From a virus: DNA of 37,741 bases. The notes beneath the pieces were generated by a model. It was given only the letters and a program-made list of their open reading frames with translations. It did not search any database and had not been told where the DNA came from. Of this stretch, positions 12,701 through 19,387 are shown piece after piece. The stretch covers positions 1 through 37,741 of IMG/VR virus record IMGVR_UViG_3300049783_000376; one strand, written 5' to 3'. The translations under genes and the position numbers were made by a program. How positions within the stretch are numbered: the stretch's first letter is position 1; the number at the start of each line of letters is the position of its first letter.

Positions 12701-13693
12701 TATAGTCCAGGATCGACTGTGTGGACAGTACCATCTGGTGTAACATCAATTGACATGGTAGCAGTAGGCGGCGGCGGTGGCGGCATGGTTGGTAGAGGAT
12801 CAGACGGATCCGGTGGCGGTGGGGCTGGAGGCGGCCTAGCATATTGTAATAACATTACAGTAAGCCCTGGAGACACATTTACTATAACAGTAGGTGCAGG
12901 AGGTAATAGAGGAGACTGCTCAGGATATTACACTGACAACTATTATAAAGTGTTTGTTGACAGCAGTGGGGCTGCTAACATTACTTGGAGTCCTGTTTCA
13001 AGCGGTTACGGAACTATTACTGATCCAACAAATGGCGGAAATAGTACAGTTAAGGACAGCGGCAACAATACTATAATATACGGCAACGGCGGTGGAAAAG
13101 CCTATAACGCTAGAAGTGGCGGATTTGGTGGAACTTTTCAAACCAACAGCGATTATGGAACTACTAGAGGCGGTGGAAACGGCATGGCTGGTGGTGGTGG
13201 CGGTGTTGCAACTGGTAATAACAGTGCTGGCGGCGGTGGCGGTGGCGCGGCAGGATACGATAATAGTGGTGATACTAGTAGTGGTGGTGGCGGTAGAGGC
13301 GGTCAAGGCAGAGCACAACATGCCAGTACGAATAGCAACGGGGACTTAAAGAAAAACGGTCTTGCTGGACGCGGCGGTGGCGTAGAGCTACACGGCAAAG
13401 GCACTACTGGTGGTACTGGTACAAGAAGCCCTTACTTAGTCACTTACAGTTACCCCTACACTGATTACACTGATGCAACGAACGGCGGAGTAGGAAGTAA
13501 TAGTAATGATGCAACTATATCAGTAGGCGGCGGTGGCGGCGGCGGCAATGGCGGCAGGATACGTTATCAAGATTACAATGCTAACAACAACAATCCGCCA
13601 AGCTATTATAAGTGGTTTGCTGTTGCTCAAGGGCCTGATAATGCACAAGATGGCGGAGTTAGAATTCAGTGGGGCGAAAGCGATTATCCGTAG
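6722..13693 (+). CDS. Giant virion protein: subtilisin-like (S8) protease with Calx-beta-like repeats, glycine-rich and cupredoxin-like domains
   Basis: 2323 residues, ATG preceded by AGGAG at 6708-6712. Residues about 1-105 resemble a subtilase propeptide-like N-domain ('YIVSLERGVD'). A complete S8 domain follows, with Asp142 (QDTG), His188 (HGHGTHVGGTAAG), oxyanion Asn329 (AAGNS) and Ser434 (SGTSMASP), so it should be active. After an acidic linker (about 514-520) come three tandem Calx-beta-like repeats starting at Tyr525, Tyr626 and Tyr726; single copies recur at 1136 and 1889. A glycine-rich domain covers about 830-1120. A cupredoxin-like domain (about 1235-1340) has His1284, Cys1327, His1330 and Met1333. 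A long beta-propeller-like region (about 1340-1870) and a second glycine-rich domain (about 1985-2323) close it. There is no signal peptide, as expected for a virion part. Likely a tail-associated adhesin/protease acting on host surface proteins (inference). Confidence 0.88.
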   Translation: MSEQEYIVSLERGVDVLAFDAEMISLTGAGFIPNRTVEIANARPGSQRNTHYYLTLDEVNILQNDKRVYGVELRPDLRDDIEMITFASQTGDFSKTTESSSDKLNWGMRRMISATNPYVGNIVSGDFTHTLSGAGVDIVIQDTGIQADHPEFLDAKGVNRVQEIDWYQSQSVVSGTMPTAHYTDYHGHGTHVGGTAAGQTYGWAKNARIYAVKVAGLEGSSDPNSGISISDCFDVIKEWHKAKPVDASTGVVRPTVVNMSWGYGTRYSSITGGNFRGFDWTGSIRDTSKGMTGYFDGIGYRHPVRIASVDTDVQELIDAGVHVVIAAGNSYTKIADEGFQDYNNYYTTAFGQTIYYHRGSSPFDDQALMVGAVDSVLADNLSEKVAAFSNRGPGVDIYAPGVNIISSSSNVSIFTSGIYPGNTDYKTANISGTSMASPQIAGLLATYLEIEPATTTAQGKTWITSNAISDLLYNPIEDVDLFTSTVSLFGGPNVYAFQPYNSAIVLQAAGTVSSEEEEEVAVPTYALTSTASGVNEGDTFTITLTTTNLVASTIVPYTITGVNSTDIGGASLTGNFIVGGASSITIQASADTTFDDGTETFTLALDNGEATTSVTIADTSLPTATYFLSLNDATPDEGTTLIVTLTTGNVATGTTLGYTISGVTSSDISDASLTGSFVVGTTDIISLVLNADETSEGQESLTFALDNGEATVIAVIADSSTVAATYTLAISATQVNEGQSLDVTVTGLNSVPGVVLPWTITGVSASDVVGNVLTGSFVIGTTETATITLANDLTTDGNETLQFTLNAYPTVYVQALIIDTSLDIVSGTSAFTSAGGGTFVVPDGVTNIGIMAVGGGAAGLSGGSAGTITSGGGGGAVGFKNNITVTPGDVIAFTIGTGGSGSSANGGNTSITINSITYTAGGGIAGSSSALSSLTVGALIAGGNGGGVSGPWDGSKSGGTGGASFRPAAATGSAVVGGGGGAAGMGADGGEGSPQTAISVAAGQLAPAETTIDGTIGSGGGGGHGWTQDWQSGTGAVTGARGGGVAVTLGRSGLGGLKATTVTSQTITGAGTASNGVAGGTGNVVGAALAAGAAGGGVLVHSLAGSAPGANSGIAGALMFTWPGDITAYQFQAPSYALSSDKASVSEGTSFVITLANNITVTNTPIPYTISGVTSADITNETLTSNLTPASNTKTIAVTADSALEGDETFTMTLDNGTSNVSVAIADTSTGSEQSFTSNVTNAGSGAWSYSSATDRNAAFTGNNPFIVLNKNDTMAFTVNATGHPFYIKTQVGIGTENQVDDVTNNGTQSGVVTYTPRTSGKTYYQCSAHTLMNGTIYTSGTYWAKSTDYTSASESVIKVVVDSIGSTIAISKSTTISNVYTYYVYKLNINGELVWRKAIPSTGFLQALYVDVSTNDIYVAGGIDKNMIDGTIDKNVSTGKCQVLVVKLDTDGATQWINKYTKSAGIASHAWALDIMKVDLPSPYTGTSVIDVIGVVKVDNWGTDGTGSFWDRLDPTNGTNVELTSGSTTYYYPGLVATNSLNTEFTHIAYKQFTGLNSGNFYYIAGISFGRVPTQVGGAWTQQKDKIFVRIYEIGGTGLPTEYKEITFENKDATTDITIGGMDVEDQYTVQEEVDGEMTDVIKYPGIVVTLNDTSSGKGEVWRVQHQGVDTLQRISLYDGSGTTERNVLTDVKIDGTKIYVVGQQKEDTAKNFTPYVGALNGFYATIDTADLTTADSRLLLTTGNTFINSVYVDKSAASPTKLIVGGQGSPGSKLPSGNASQFVATLPIGTEDHYGAGIGNSSSGFAQTYEDWAIGKTGFVEARTAGDSNFTGVTYNSWSAAQSLTVSESASAFARTALSALSSPSVTSEYKMPLDPYTIASGGTATYALVSSASTVNEGATIVFTLTTSNVANDVTVAYTMTGIQSADIGGESLTGTFTVNNNSATLSVVVTADQSADGEETLLLTLDGLSVTSSVIINDSSANPTGSVAFYSPGSTVWTVPSGVTSIDMVAVGGGGGGMVGRGSDGSGGGGAGGGLAYCNNITVSPGDTFTITVGAGGNRGDCSGYYTDNYYKVFVDSSGAANITWSPVSSGYGTITDPTNGGNSTVKDSGNNTIIYGNGGGKAYNARSGGFGGTFQTNSDYGTTRGGGNGMAGGGGGVATGNNSAGGGGGGAAGYDNSGDTSSGGGGRGGQGRAQHASTNSNGDLKKNGLAGRGGGVELHGKGTTGGTGTRSPYLVTYSYPYTDYTDATNGGVGSNSNDATISVGGGGGGGNGGRIRYQDYNANNNNPPSYYKWFAVAQGPDNAQDGGVRIQWGESDYP
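8294..9184 (+). repeat. Three tandem Calx-beta-like domain repeats inside the subtilase giant
   Basis: Three copies of about 95 residues start at Tyr525, Tyr626 and Tyr726 (period 100-101 codons). Each has 'NEG' or 'DEG' near the start, 'PYTITGV' or a variant, 'LTGxFxVG', a 'DGxET' or 'EGQES' type turn, and a closing 'DTS' or 'DSS'. Diverged copies lie at nt 10127-10405 and 12386-12665, each just before or after another module. The repeats are protein-level: the DNA has diverged, so they are old duplications rather than a recent tandem array. Confidence 0.75.
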
Positions 13694-13696
13694 GCG

Positions 13697-13704
13697 AATA
13701 AATA
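13697..13704 (+). promoter_or_regulatory. T4-type late promoter octamer AATAAATA
   Basis: AATAAATA lies 19 nt before the ATG at 13724, with the SD AAGGA (13712-13716) between them. If the octamer sits at about -13 to -6, as in T4 late promoters, transcription would start near 13710 and leave a leader of about 14 nt. The same spacing is seen at 17615 and 27800. Confidence 0.7.
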
Positions 13705-13723
13705 CTAGTATAAGGAAAATATA

Positions 13724-14266
13724 ATGACAATTCAAACAATCAACATAGGTGCTTTAGCTAATGACGGAACTGGAGATGATCTCAGAGCCGCGTTTCTTAA
13801 AGTAAATGAAAACTTCGACGAGCTTGATTTACGCAACGATGAATCAACTACCGGTAGTAATGTAGGCTCAAGCGGAAGCAGTGTATTCAAACAAAAGACA
13901 GGATACGACTTAGAGTTCCGTAAGATTGTACAGGGTGATAGAATACATATTACAACTGATGGTGATTTAATAACAATAGCGGCAAACTTAAATGGGCATA
14001 CTATTGTTACTGACGGCGGTAGTATTGCAATAAATGATGGTACTTCATTTAAAATCTTCGGCGGTACAGGTATTAGTACTAGCGCAAATGGGGATTTAAT
14101 TACAATTAATAATGATGCCGGAAGTGTAGACTTTGAAAACAATTTTGACTTTGGAGCAATATCGCAAGATGTATTAAGCCACAGAGATTATTTACAATAT
14201 GTAGTAGATATTGACTACGGAACTGTACTTGCTCCGATTGCTTCTACTAATCTTGGATCAATCTAA
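13724..14266 (+). CDS. Tail/fibre structural protein, 180 aa
   Basis: Opens with 'INIGALANDGTGDDLRAAFL' then 'KVNENFDEL', the same N-terminal module as the protein at 6053, followed by about 120 residues of beta-rich, Gly/Asp/Thr-rich sequence. Because only the N-terminal module is shared, it may be a docking segment common to several virion proteins (inference). The gene has its own late promoter and SD, so it can start a transcript covering the 1113-aa gene only 2 nt downstream. No catalytic motif is visible. Confidence 0.78.
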   Translation: MTIQTINIGALANDGTGDDLRAAFLKVNENFDELDLRNDESTTGSNVGSSGSSVFKQKTGYDLEFRKIVQGDRIHITTDGDLITIAANLNGHTIVTDGGSIAINDGTSFKIFGGTGISTSANGDLITINNDAGSVDFENNFDFGAISQDVLSHRDYLQYVVDIDYGTVLAPIASTNLGSI

Positions 14267-14268
14267 TC

Positions 14269-17200
14269 ATGAGCCATTGGACACAACTCACCGGAACTAA
14301 GTTAACTACTTTGCAAGAAAGTATTACGACTATAGTTAACTTACCTCTTAATAGTGGATATACTATTATAACAAAATTAATATCAGGTAGCTTACCAGCG
14401 GGTATGCGTCTAAAAAATAACCAAATTGTTGGAACACCAACAGCAGTGCCACGTGCTACTACTAGTACGTTTGTTCTTAGAGCAACTAATGCGGCTTTGC
14501 AAGTACAAGACAGAACGTTTACTATTGAAGTACAAGGAGCAGACGAACCTGAGTGGGTAACTCCTGCAGGAAACTTGTCAGTAGGTGCAGAAAACAAACG
14601 TTACTTTGTACTAGACAACGAAATTATTAATTTCCAATTACAAGCAACAGATTTAGATTTACCAGCTGGACAAACATTAGAGTACTACATTAATAAAGAT
14701 GACGGAGAACTTCCTTCAGGTATTACTATGGATAGCAACGGTCTAATATCAGGTGTAGTTGATCCATTACTAGCACTAGACCTAGCGGCAAATAAAGGTG
14801 CATATGATACAAATAACTATGACGGATATGCATTTGATTTTACTAGTGTAAGTTCGTATTACTATAACGGAGAGTACTTTCCAAACGCAGTATTTGCTCC
14901 ACCAAAGAAACTTAACAGATTTTACCAATTTATTGTAAGTGCAAATGACGGCGACACTGTTGTTAAAAGATCCTTTACAATTTATGTAGTAGGCGACGAC
15001 TTCTTAAGAGCAGACAACGTACTATTGCAAGTAGGCACTGGAGTGTTTAGTACAGACAACACATATCTTAGAACTCCTGTATGGTTAACAAACAGTGATA
15101 TAGGATATAGACGAGCTAATAATTACGTTACAATATTTCTTGATGTACTAAAAAACAACTTACAACAAGGTAGTACACAGTTTGTATTAAAAGCAACAAA
15201 TCCAGATACTAGTGCAAGTACATTACCTCCAGGTATGACTTTAGATGTATCAACTGGGGAAGTTGCGGGACGCATACCTTACCAGCCGTCCGTAACTAAA
15301 GAATACAAATTTACAGTTACCGCTAATTTAATTGATGCGCAAGTTATACAGTCATCAAAAGATAAAACATTTACAGTAAAGATACTAGGACAAGTAGATT
15401 CAACTATTGCATTTACTACTAAGAAAGTATTAGGAACTATAGACGCAAACTTTACAAGTGTATTTAGAGTTGAAGCAACTAGTTCAGTTACAGATGCTCC
15501 GTTGCTTTATACTAAGACAGCAGGAAGATTGCCTTTTGGACTAGCGTTACAACTTGATGGTGAAATAACAGGTAAAGTGCAACAGTTTGGTACGTTAAGT
15601 CCGTTAGTCAGCGGATTAACAATATTTGATACCGGATCATTGTTGATTGACGGTGCTGATACTACAGTTGACAGAACATATACGTTTACTGTTGAAGCTA
15701 AAGATAGATTCGGGTACAGTGCAGTAACTAAAGAATTTACTATTAATATTTTAGATAAAAACGATTTGTTGTACAGTAACTTGTTTATGAAACCGTTTAT
15801 GAATGAAACTATAAGAGCATCTTATAGAGGATTAATAAGCAATCCAAATGTATTTCCATCAAACGTATTGTATCGACCAAACGATACAGACTTTGGATTA
15901 CAAAAAGATGTTAAGATATTAGCATACGCAGGATTAGAAACAAAATCGTTAGACACGTTCTTTGCAAGCAGTCAAAAGTATCACAAGAAAAGGCGTTATA
16001 AAGTAGGCACAGTTAAGACTGCGTTAGCAATAACTCCAGGAACAACTGATACAGTATACGAAGTTATCTATGCAGAAGTAATTGACCCTTCAGAACCAAT
16101 TAAAGGTAAAACCAAAAAAGACTTTACAATTAAAGGTGGCAACACTGTAACTGTAGATAGAGTAGGAGTTTTTGATGTAAACAATCGAGACTTTACTAAC
16201 GATGGTATACCTGTAATGAAAGGTGGCGACGAAGTGTTTAATACAGACCCGTTATTATCTAGTAGCAGATATACACCGTATGATAGATTCTTAGATGTGT
16301 ATGGCATTAAACTAGTAGGAACTCCTGCTATAGGCGGTGCTAAAGCAAATACTAGCGAGTTTATAAGGAAAGTAGCAAAGACTGTAACTTTACTATTAGA
16401 TAGTACATACGGCGGCAATACTAACCCTACTACGCAAATGATAGCAGTTAACAACATGAAGTCAATGAAGACAGCACAAAAGATTGGTTGGGTAGGCGGA
16501 AGTGCTTACACTCCTAGTATGCTGTCTGATAATGCTGGTGACAGTTATCCAGGATTAACTAAGTTTCAATACAACTTTCAAAGTGTAGATCATATTTGGG
16601 AACAGCCAGGTGAGAGCCTTGTAGGCGATGATCAAGCAATTGAAGTACTAGAACACTTAATACACACTATTACTGTATACGGGTTGTCGGCTATACCTCA
16701 GCTTGCTCAAACTAATCAAACTAATGAGCTATACCTTGCAATGGTAGAAGCAATAGACAACAACAGATTTGATACTTCTGGATACAGTGGTACATTTCCA
16801 GGAACTGACCCAGAATTTAGAGCATTATTAATGCGTGAGTATCTTTGGTTGTTAGTATTAGGTGAATGGAATTATGTTACTGAGTTTGTAACAGGCGGAA
16901 CACTAGCACCGGAATGGCATGATAATATGCGTACACCAGAAGGTATTGCAGCCGCTGGCAATAATCCATTAGGCCATGCATTGTACACAACTTACATCGA
17001 ACCTATTCTTACAAAGCCTTCAACAACAAATTTAAGAGCAATATACAAAGACAATGCAGAAGGTGTATCAGGATACACACCAAACTATATATCAACAGGT
17101 GCAGATGAAAGCAATTCACAGTATTACTTCCCAGGTAGTAAAACATATTTAGAAGTAGGCGATACAATAGTAAGTCAGGATAATAGTAGTATTTTAACAG

Positions 17201-17610
17201 TGCTTAGTGAAACTGATAGTCAAAACTTCAATCAAGGTGAAGCGAAAAACATTCCGTTAGCTGACAGTGATGCTATTAAAGTATCAGGCGGTGACGAAGT
17301 AAGACACATTGCTAACATTACTAACATGCGCGAAAGTTTAGAAGCTACTGGAGAAACAGCATACGGGTTTTTACCATTATGGATGCGTACTCCGCAAAGT
17401 GCAGGTACGCAAGAAGCAGGCTTTACATTAGCAATACCACTATGTTATTGTAAACCTGGAAAGAGTGCAGAAGTATTAACTAACATTAAAAATAGTAACT
17501 TTAATTTTCAATCATTAGACGTAACTATCGATCGTTATGTTGTGGACAGTACTTCAGGTAATAGTGCAGAACAATATATCCTGTTCGCAAATTACGACTA
17601 CAACGCATAA
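14269..17610 (+). CDS. Large structural protein with Ig/cadherin-like (He_PIG-type) domains, 1113 aa
   Basis: ATG lies 2 nt after the preceding stop, so the two are probably translationally coupled. The N-terminal half shows repeated putative-Ig domain signatures of the type 'LPxGMxL...GxIxGxP', at residues about 38-60 ('GSLPAGMRLKNNQIVGTP'), about 150-165 ('ELPSGITMDSNGLISG'), about 315-335 ('LPPGMTLDVSTGEVAG') and about 415-430 ('GRLPFGLALQLDGEITG'). The C-terminal half (from about residue 505) is different, with 'NVFPSNVLYRPNDTDFG' and a long globular region. Such proteins in marine T4-like phages are virion components, likely fibre or baseplate periphery. The Ig-like array suggests an extended carbohydrate- or surface-contacting stalk (inference). 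Confidence 0.8.
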   Translation: MSHWTQLTGTKLTTLQESITTIVNLPLNSGYTIITKLISGSLPAGMRLKNNQIVGTPTAVPRATTSTFVLRATNAALQVQDRTFTIEVQGADEPEWVTPAGNLSVGAENKRYFVLDNEIINFQLQATDLDLPAGQTLEYYINKDDGELPSGITMDSNGLISGVVDPLLALDLAANKGAYDTNNYDGYAFDFTSVSSYYYNGEYFPNAVFAPPKKLNRFYQFIVSANDGDTVVKRSFTIYVVGDDFLRADNVLLQVGTGVFSTDNTYLRTPVWLTNSDIGYRRANNYVTIFLDVLKNNLQQGSTQFVLKATNPDTSASTLPPGMTLDVSTGEVAGRIPYQPSVTKEYKFTVTANLIDAQVIQSSKDKTFTVKILGQVDSTIAFTTKKVLGTIDANFTSVFRVEATSSVTDAPLLYTKTAGRLPFGLALQLDGEITGKVQQFGTLSPLVSGLTIFDTGSLLIDGADTTVDRTYTFTVEAKDRFGYSAVTKEFTINILDKNDLLYSNLFMKPFMNETIRASYRGLISNPNVFPSNVLYRPNDTDFGLQKDVKILAYAGLETKSLDTFFASSQKYHKKRRYKVGTVKTALAITPGTTDTVYEVIYAEVIDPSEPIKGKTKKDFTIKGGNTVTVDRVGVFDVNNRDFTNDGIPVMKGGDEVFNTDPLLSSSRYTPYDRFLDVYGIKLVGTPAIGGAKANTSEFIRKVAKTVTLLLDSTYGGNTNPTTQMIAVNNMKSMKTAQKIGWVGGSAYTPSMLSDNAGDSYPGLTKFQYNFQSVDHIWEQPGESLVGDDQAIEVLEHLIHTITVYGLSAIPQLAQTNQTNELYLAMVEAIDNNRFDTSGYSGTFPGTDPEFRALLMREYLWLLVLGEWNYVTEFVTGGTLAPEWHDNMRTPEGIAAAGNNPLGHALYTTYIEPILTKPSTTNLRAIYKDNAEGVSGYTPNYISTGADESNSQYYFPGSKTYLEVGDTIVSQDNSSILTVLSETDSQNFNQGEAKNIPLADSDAIKVSGGDEVRHIANITNMRESLEATGETAYGFLPLWMRTPQSAGTQEAGFTLAIPLCYCKPGKSAEVLTNIKNSNFNFQSLDVTIDRYVVDSTSGNSAEQYILFANYDYNA

Positions 17611-17614
17611 CAAC

Positions 17615-17622
17615 GATAAATA
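17615..17622 (+). promoter_or_regulatory. T4-type late promoter octamer GATAAATA
   Basis: GATAAATA lies in the 31-nt gap before the ATG at 17642, ending 19 nt upstream of it, with SD GAGGA at 17631-17635. The predicted leader is about 14 nt. Confidence 0.75.
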
Positions 17623-17641
17623 ACACAGTAGAGGAATTAAC

Positions 17642-18208
17642 ATGGCAAGTACAATTATATCAGCAACAATTGACGGGACTTATCCAGTAGCTGGACAAGA
17701 CAATGATAGTCAAGGATTTAGAGATAATTTCACAATTATCAAAACAGGATTAGCAACTGCTACTTCTGAAATTACTACATTACAAACAACTAGCGCAGTA
17801 TTAAATGCCGCTAATACGTTTTCAGGTAATAATCAAATTAGCGCAAACGTACTTCAGCAAACTGAAGCATTTTATAATGGCGGTTCACTAAGTGGCAACA
17901 CTAACGTTAGTTTTTCAAATGGACATTATCAAGCCTTTACAATTGGCGCTGATGTTACATTAACACTAACAGACTTTCCAGCAAGTGGAAAACTTGCTAA
18001 AATGACCGTACACTTAATTGGCAGCGGTGGCGGACACGCTGTTACGTTTACTTCATTAGGTAGTACATTTAGAGTGCCAACAGGATTTGCAAATCCAACT
18101 ACAGTTGACAGTGCTACACAACCTTACATATTCGACTTTTGGACATACGATGCCGGTGCTAGTATATACGGCGAGTACAAAGGTCAATTTATAACGAATA
18201 TACTATAA
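17642..18208 (+). CDS. Small virion structural protein, 188 aa
   Basis: The N-terminus 'ISATIDGTYPVAGQDNDSQG' followed by 'FRDNFTIIKTGL' is a version of the 'LRxAFxKVNxNF' module seen at 6053 and 13724, followed by a helical linker and a beta-rich C-terminal half ending 'YGEYKGQFI'. It has its own late promoter and SD, which fits a late structural gene. I know this type from marine T4-like phages, but its place in the particle is not certain; a short fibre or tail-tip-associated protein is plausible. Confidence 0.78.
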   Translation: MASTIISATIDGTYPVAGQDNDSQGFRDNFTIIKTGLATATSEITTLQTTSAVLNAANTFSGNNQISANVLQQTEAFYNGGSLSGNTNVSFSNGHYQAFTIGADVTLTLTDFPASGKLAKMTVHLIGSGGGHAVTFTSLGSTFRVPTGFANPTTVDSATQPYIFDFWTYDAGASIYGEYKGQFITNIL

Positions 18209-18442
18209 ATGTTTAATCCGTTAGTACAAAGTTTTGAAGACATTACACTTCCTGAACTGGAGGATAAGATTAATGAATTACAACGTAAGTATTTTATGAC
18301 ATCTAATCCTCAAGTACACGAACAAATATCTTCATTGCTTGATATGTATATTGCGGAAGCACATGGCAGACGTGCAGTATCAATGCAAAAAGATATGGAT
18401 AATTCACAATCAGGACTTGACAAACTCATCAATGTAAGTTAA
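18209..18442 (+). CDS. Conserved small phage protein, 77 aa
   Basis: The ATG follows directly on the stop of the preceding gene, so translation is probably coupled. It is mainly helical by composition ('LPELEDKINELQRKYF', 'VHEQISSLLDMYIAEAHGRR'), soluble and without Cys. No enzyme motif is visible. Its sequence style is familiar from marine T4-like phages, where it lies after structural genes, but I cannot assign a function. A role as a small assembly factor is possible. Confidence 0.7.
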   Translation: MFNPLVQSFEDITLPELEDKINELQRKYFMTSNPQVHEQISSLLDMYIAEAHGRRAVSMQKDMDNSQSGLDKLINVS

Positions 18443-18451
18443 AATATACTT

Positions 18452-18973
18452 ATGCTGATGAAAACAGACTCTCTAGGAATACCCCGATTTACAAATAAAG
18501 ACTTAGTTGATATGATCTATTCAGGTCATGTTGACAAGTGTCATGTTGTATTATGTGAACCTAGTGATGATATATCCAAGTTTAATAAAGCTATGGAAGA
18601 TCAAGGCAGACCTGCACTTACTCCATATATTCCACTAGATGTAGAACAAAAAGACTTTGACACAGCGTTACAGTCGGAATGGTTTATGCCTGACGAATAT
18701 AAAGAACTGGATGTAGTACGTTTTTTAAACAATAGAGAACTTACTTACGAACAAAGAGACCGTATTCGTGAAGAACTACACGCATTTACTGAGCGTGGTA
18801 TGTTACCACTATTACGTTATATGTGCTATCTTGTAGACTTTATGCGCGAGAATGATATTGTTTGGGGAGTAGGTAGAGGTAGTAGTGTATCAAGTTATGT
18901 ACTATATTTAATTGGGGTTCACAAAATTGATTCAATCCAGTATGACCTGGACTGGACCGAGTTCCTGAGATAA
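18452..18973 (+). CDS. DnaE-like protein: fragment of the DNA polymerase III alpha GRGS region, 173 aa
   Basis: The C-terminal 60 residues match the entry to the palm of bacterial C-family polymerases: 'VWGVGRGSSVSSYVLYLIGV' then 'HKIDSIQYDLDWTEFLR', aligned with the DnaE 'GPGRGSxAGSLVAYxLxITDxDPLxxDLLFERFLN' region. GRGS is at residues 141-144. The protein stops just before the position where DnaE carries its catalytic PDFDxDF Asp motif, so it cannot be a polymerase on its own. Residues 1-115 are unlike anything I recognise. Two in-frame ATGs (18452, 18458) are possible and neither has a clear SD. It is followed by a promoter-like octamer and an independent gene, and shows no frameshift. Its role is unknown; binding of nucleotide or primer-template, or interference with the host replicase, are possibilities. 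Confidence 0.65.
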   Translation: MLMKTDSLGIPRFTNKDLVDMIYSGHVDKCHVVLCEPSDDISKFNKAMEDQGRPALTPYIPLDVEQKDFDTALQSEWFMPDEYKELDVVRFLNNRELTYEQRDRIREELHAFTERGMLPLLRYMCYLVDFMRENDIVWGVGRGSSVSSYVLYLIGVHKIDSIQYDLDWTEFLR

Positions 18974-18976
18974 GTA
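18969..18976 (+). promoter_or_regulatory. Late-type promoter octamer GATAAGTA
   Basis: GATAAGTA (one base from GATAAATA) overlaps the end of the DnaE-like gene and ends 22 nt before the ATG at 18999, with SD AGGAG (18987-18991) in between. The same G variant occurs at 28911. Confidence 0.55.
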
Positions 18977-18998
18977 TTAATAGAGAAGGAGAGTAAAA

Positions 18999-19382
18999 AT
19001 GGTAATGAAACAAAAAGGTCAAAAGACCTATAGAAGTATGCAAGGCAAACAAGTTGACATGGATATGTTACGTCAACGTAACGAATTAGCTGTTGCTGTT
19101 GGCAACGCTAGAGTAAATGCACGTGGTGACGAATTAGGTCCAGGTGGCAAAATTATTCGCAAAAAAGAAGAACTAGACAGGGATTACTATACTGACAATC
19201 CAGCAAGTATGCCTGATGAACAAGCAACTGTAGAAACAGTAGCTACTGAAGCTGTTGCTGAAGTAGCACAAGTGCAAGCACCACGCACAACACGTTCTAG
19301 AGCACAACAAAAAGTTGAGAAAGATTTGACCGATGATTGGGTTGAAGATGCAGACGGTAATTTTACACAAAAAGGCGAATAA
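18999..19382 (+). CDS. Conserved phage protein of unknown function, 127 aa
   Basis: Strong SD AGGAG 7 nt before the ATG at 18999; a second in-frame ATG follows two codons later. The N-terminal half is basic with a well-conserved-looking segment 'KTYRSMQGKQVDMDMLRQRN', followed by 'VNARGDELGPGGKIIRK'. The middle is Ala/Val/Glu-rich and looks disordered, and the C-terminus is acidic ('DDWVEDADGNF'). No catalytic motif or membrane segment is seen. The style is familiar from marine T4-like phages. A GroES-like gene follows 5 nt downstream, and being part of the same transcript suggests a role in virion assembly, but that is inference. Confidence 0.75.
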   Translation: MVMKQKGQKTYRSMQGKQVDMDMLRQRNELAVAVGNARVNARGDELGPGGKIIRKKEELDRDYYTDNPASMPDEQATVETVATEAVAEVAQVQAPRTTRSRAQQKVEKDLTDDWVEDADGNFTQKGE

Positions 19383-19387
19383 CTTAA

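Noticed and set aside
12998-13321. Long minus-strand frames opposite the glycine-rich part of the subtilase giant (also near 9160-9752)
   Set aside because: They arise because Gly codons (GGN) read on the other strand as Pro/Ala/Thr codons without stops. Low-complexity products, no SD, fully inside a well-supported gene.
12760-13560. GGCGGTGG-type runs as a DNA minisatellite
   Set aside because: Copies are irregular and follow the codon frame of a Gly-rich protein domain. No constant repeat unit at the DNA level.
18202-18209. TATAAATG at the 188-aa/77-aa gene junction as a late promoter
   Set aside because: The last A of the octamer is replaced by the G of the ATG, and the start codon lies inside it, so it cannot serve that gene.
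18452-18973. DnaE-like gene as a pseudogene remnant of a longer polymerase
   Set aside because: No DnaE catalytic-motif sequence is seen in any frame after the stop. The next bases are a promoter-like octamer, an SD and an unrelated gene, so it looks like a settled short protein.
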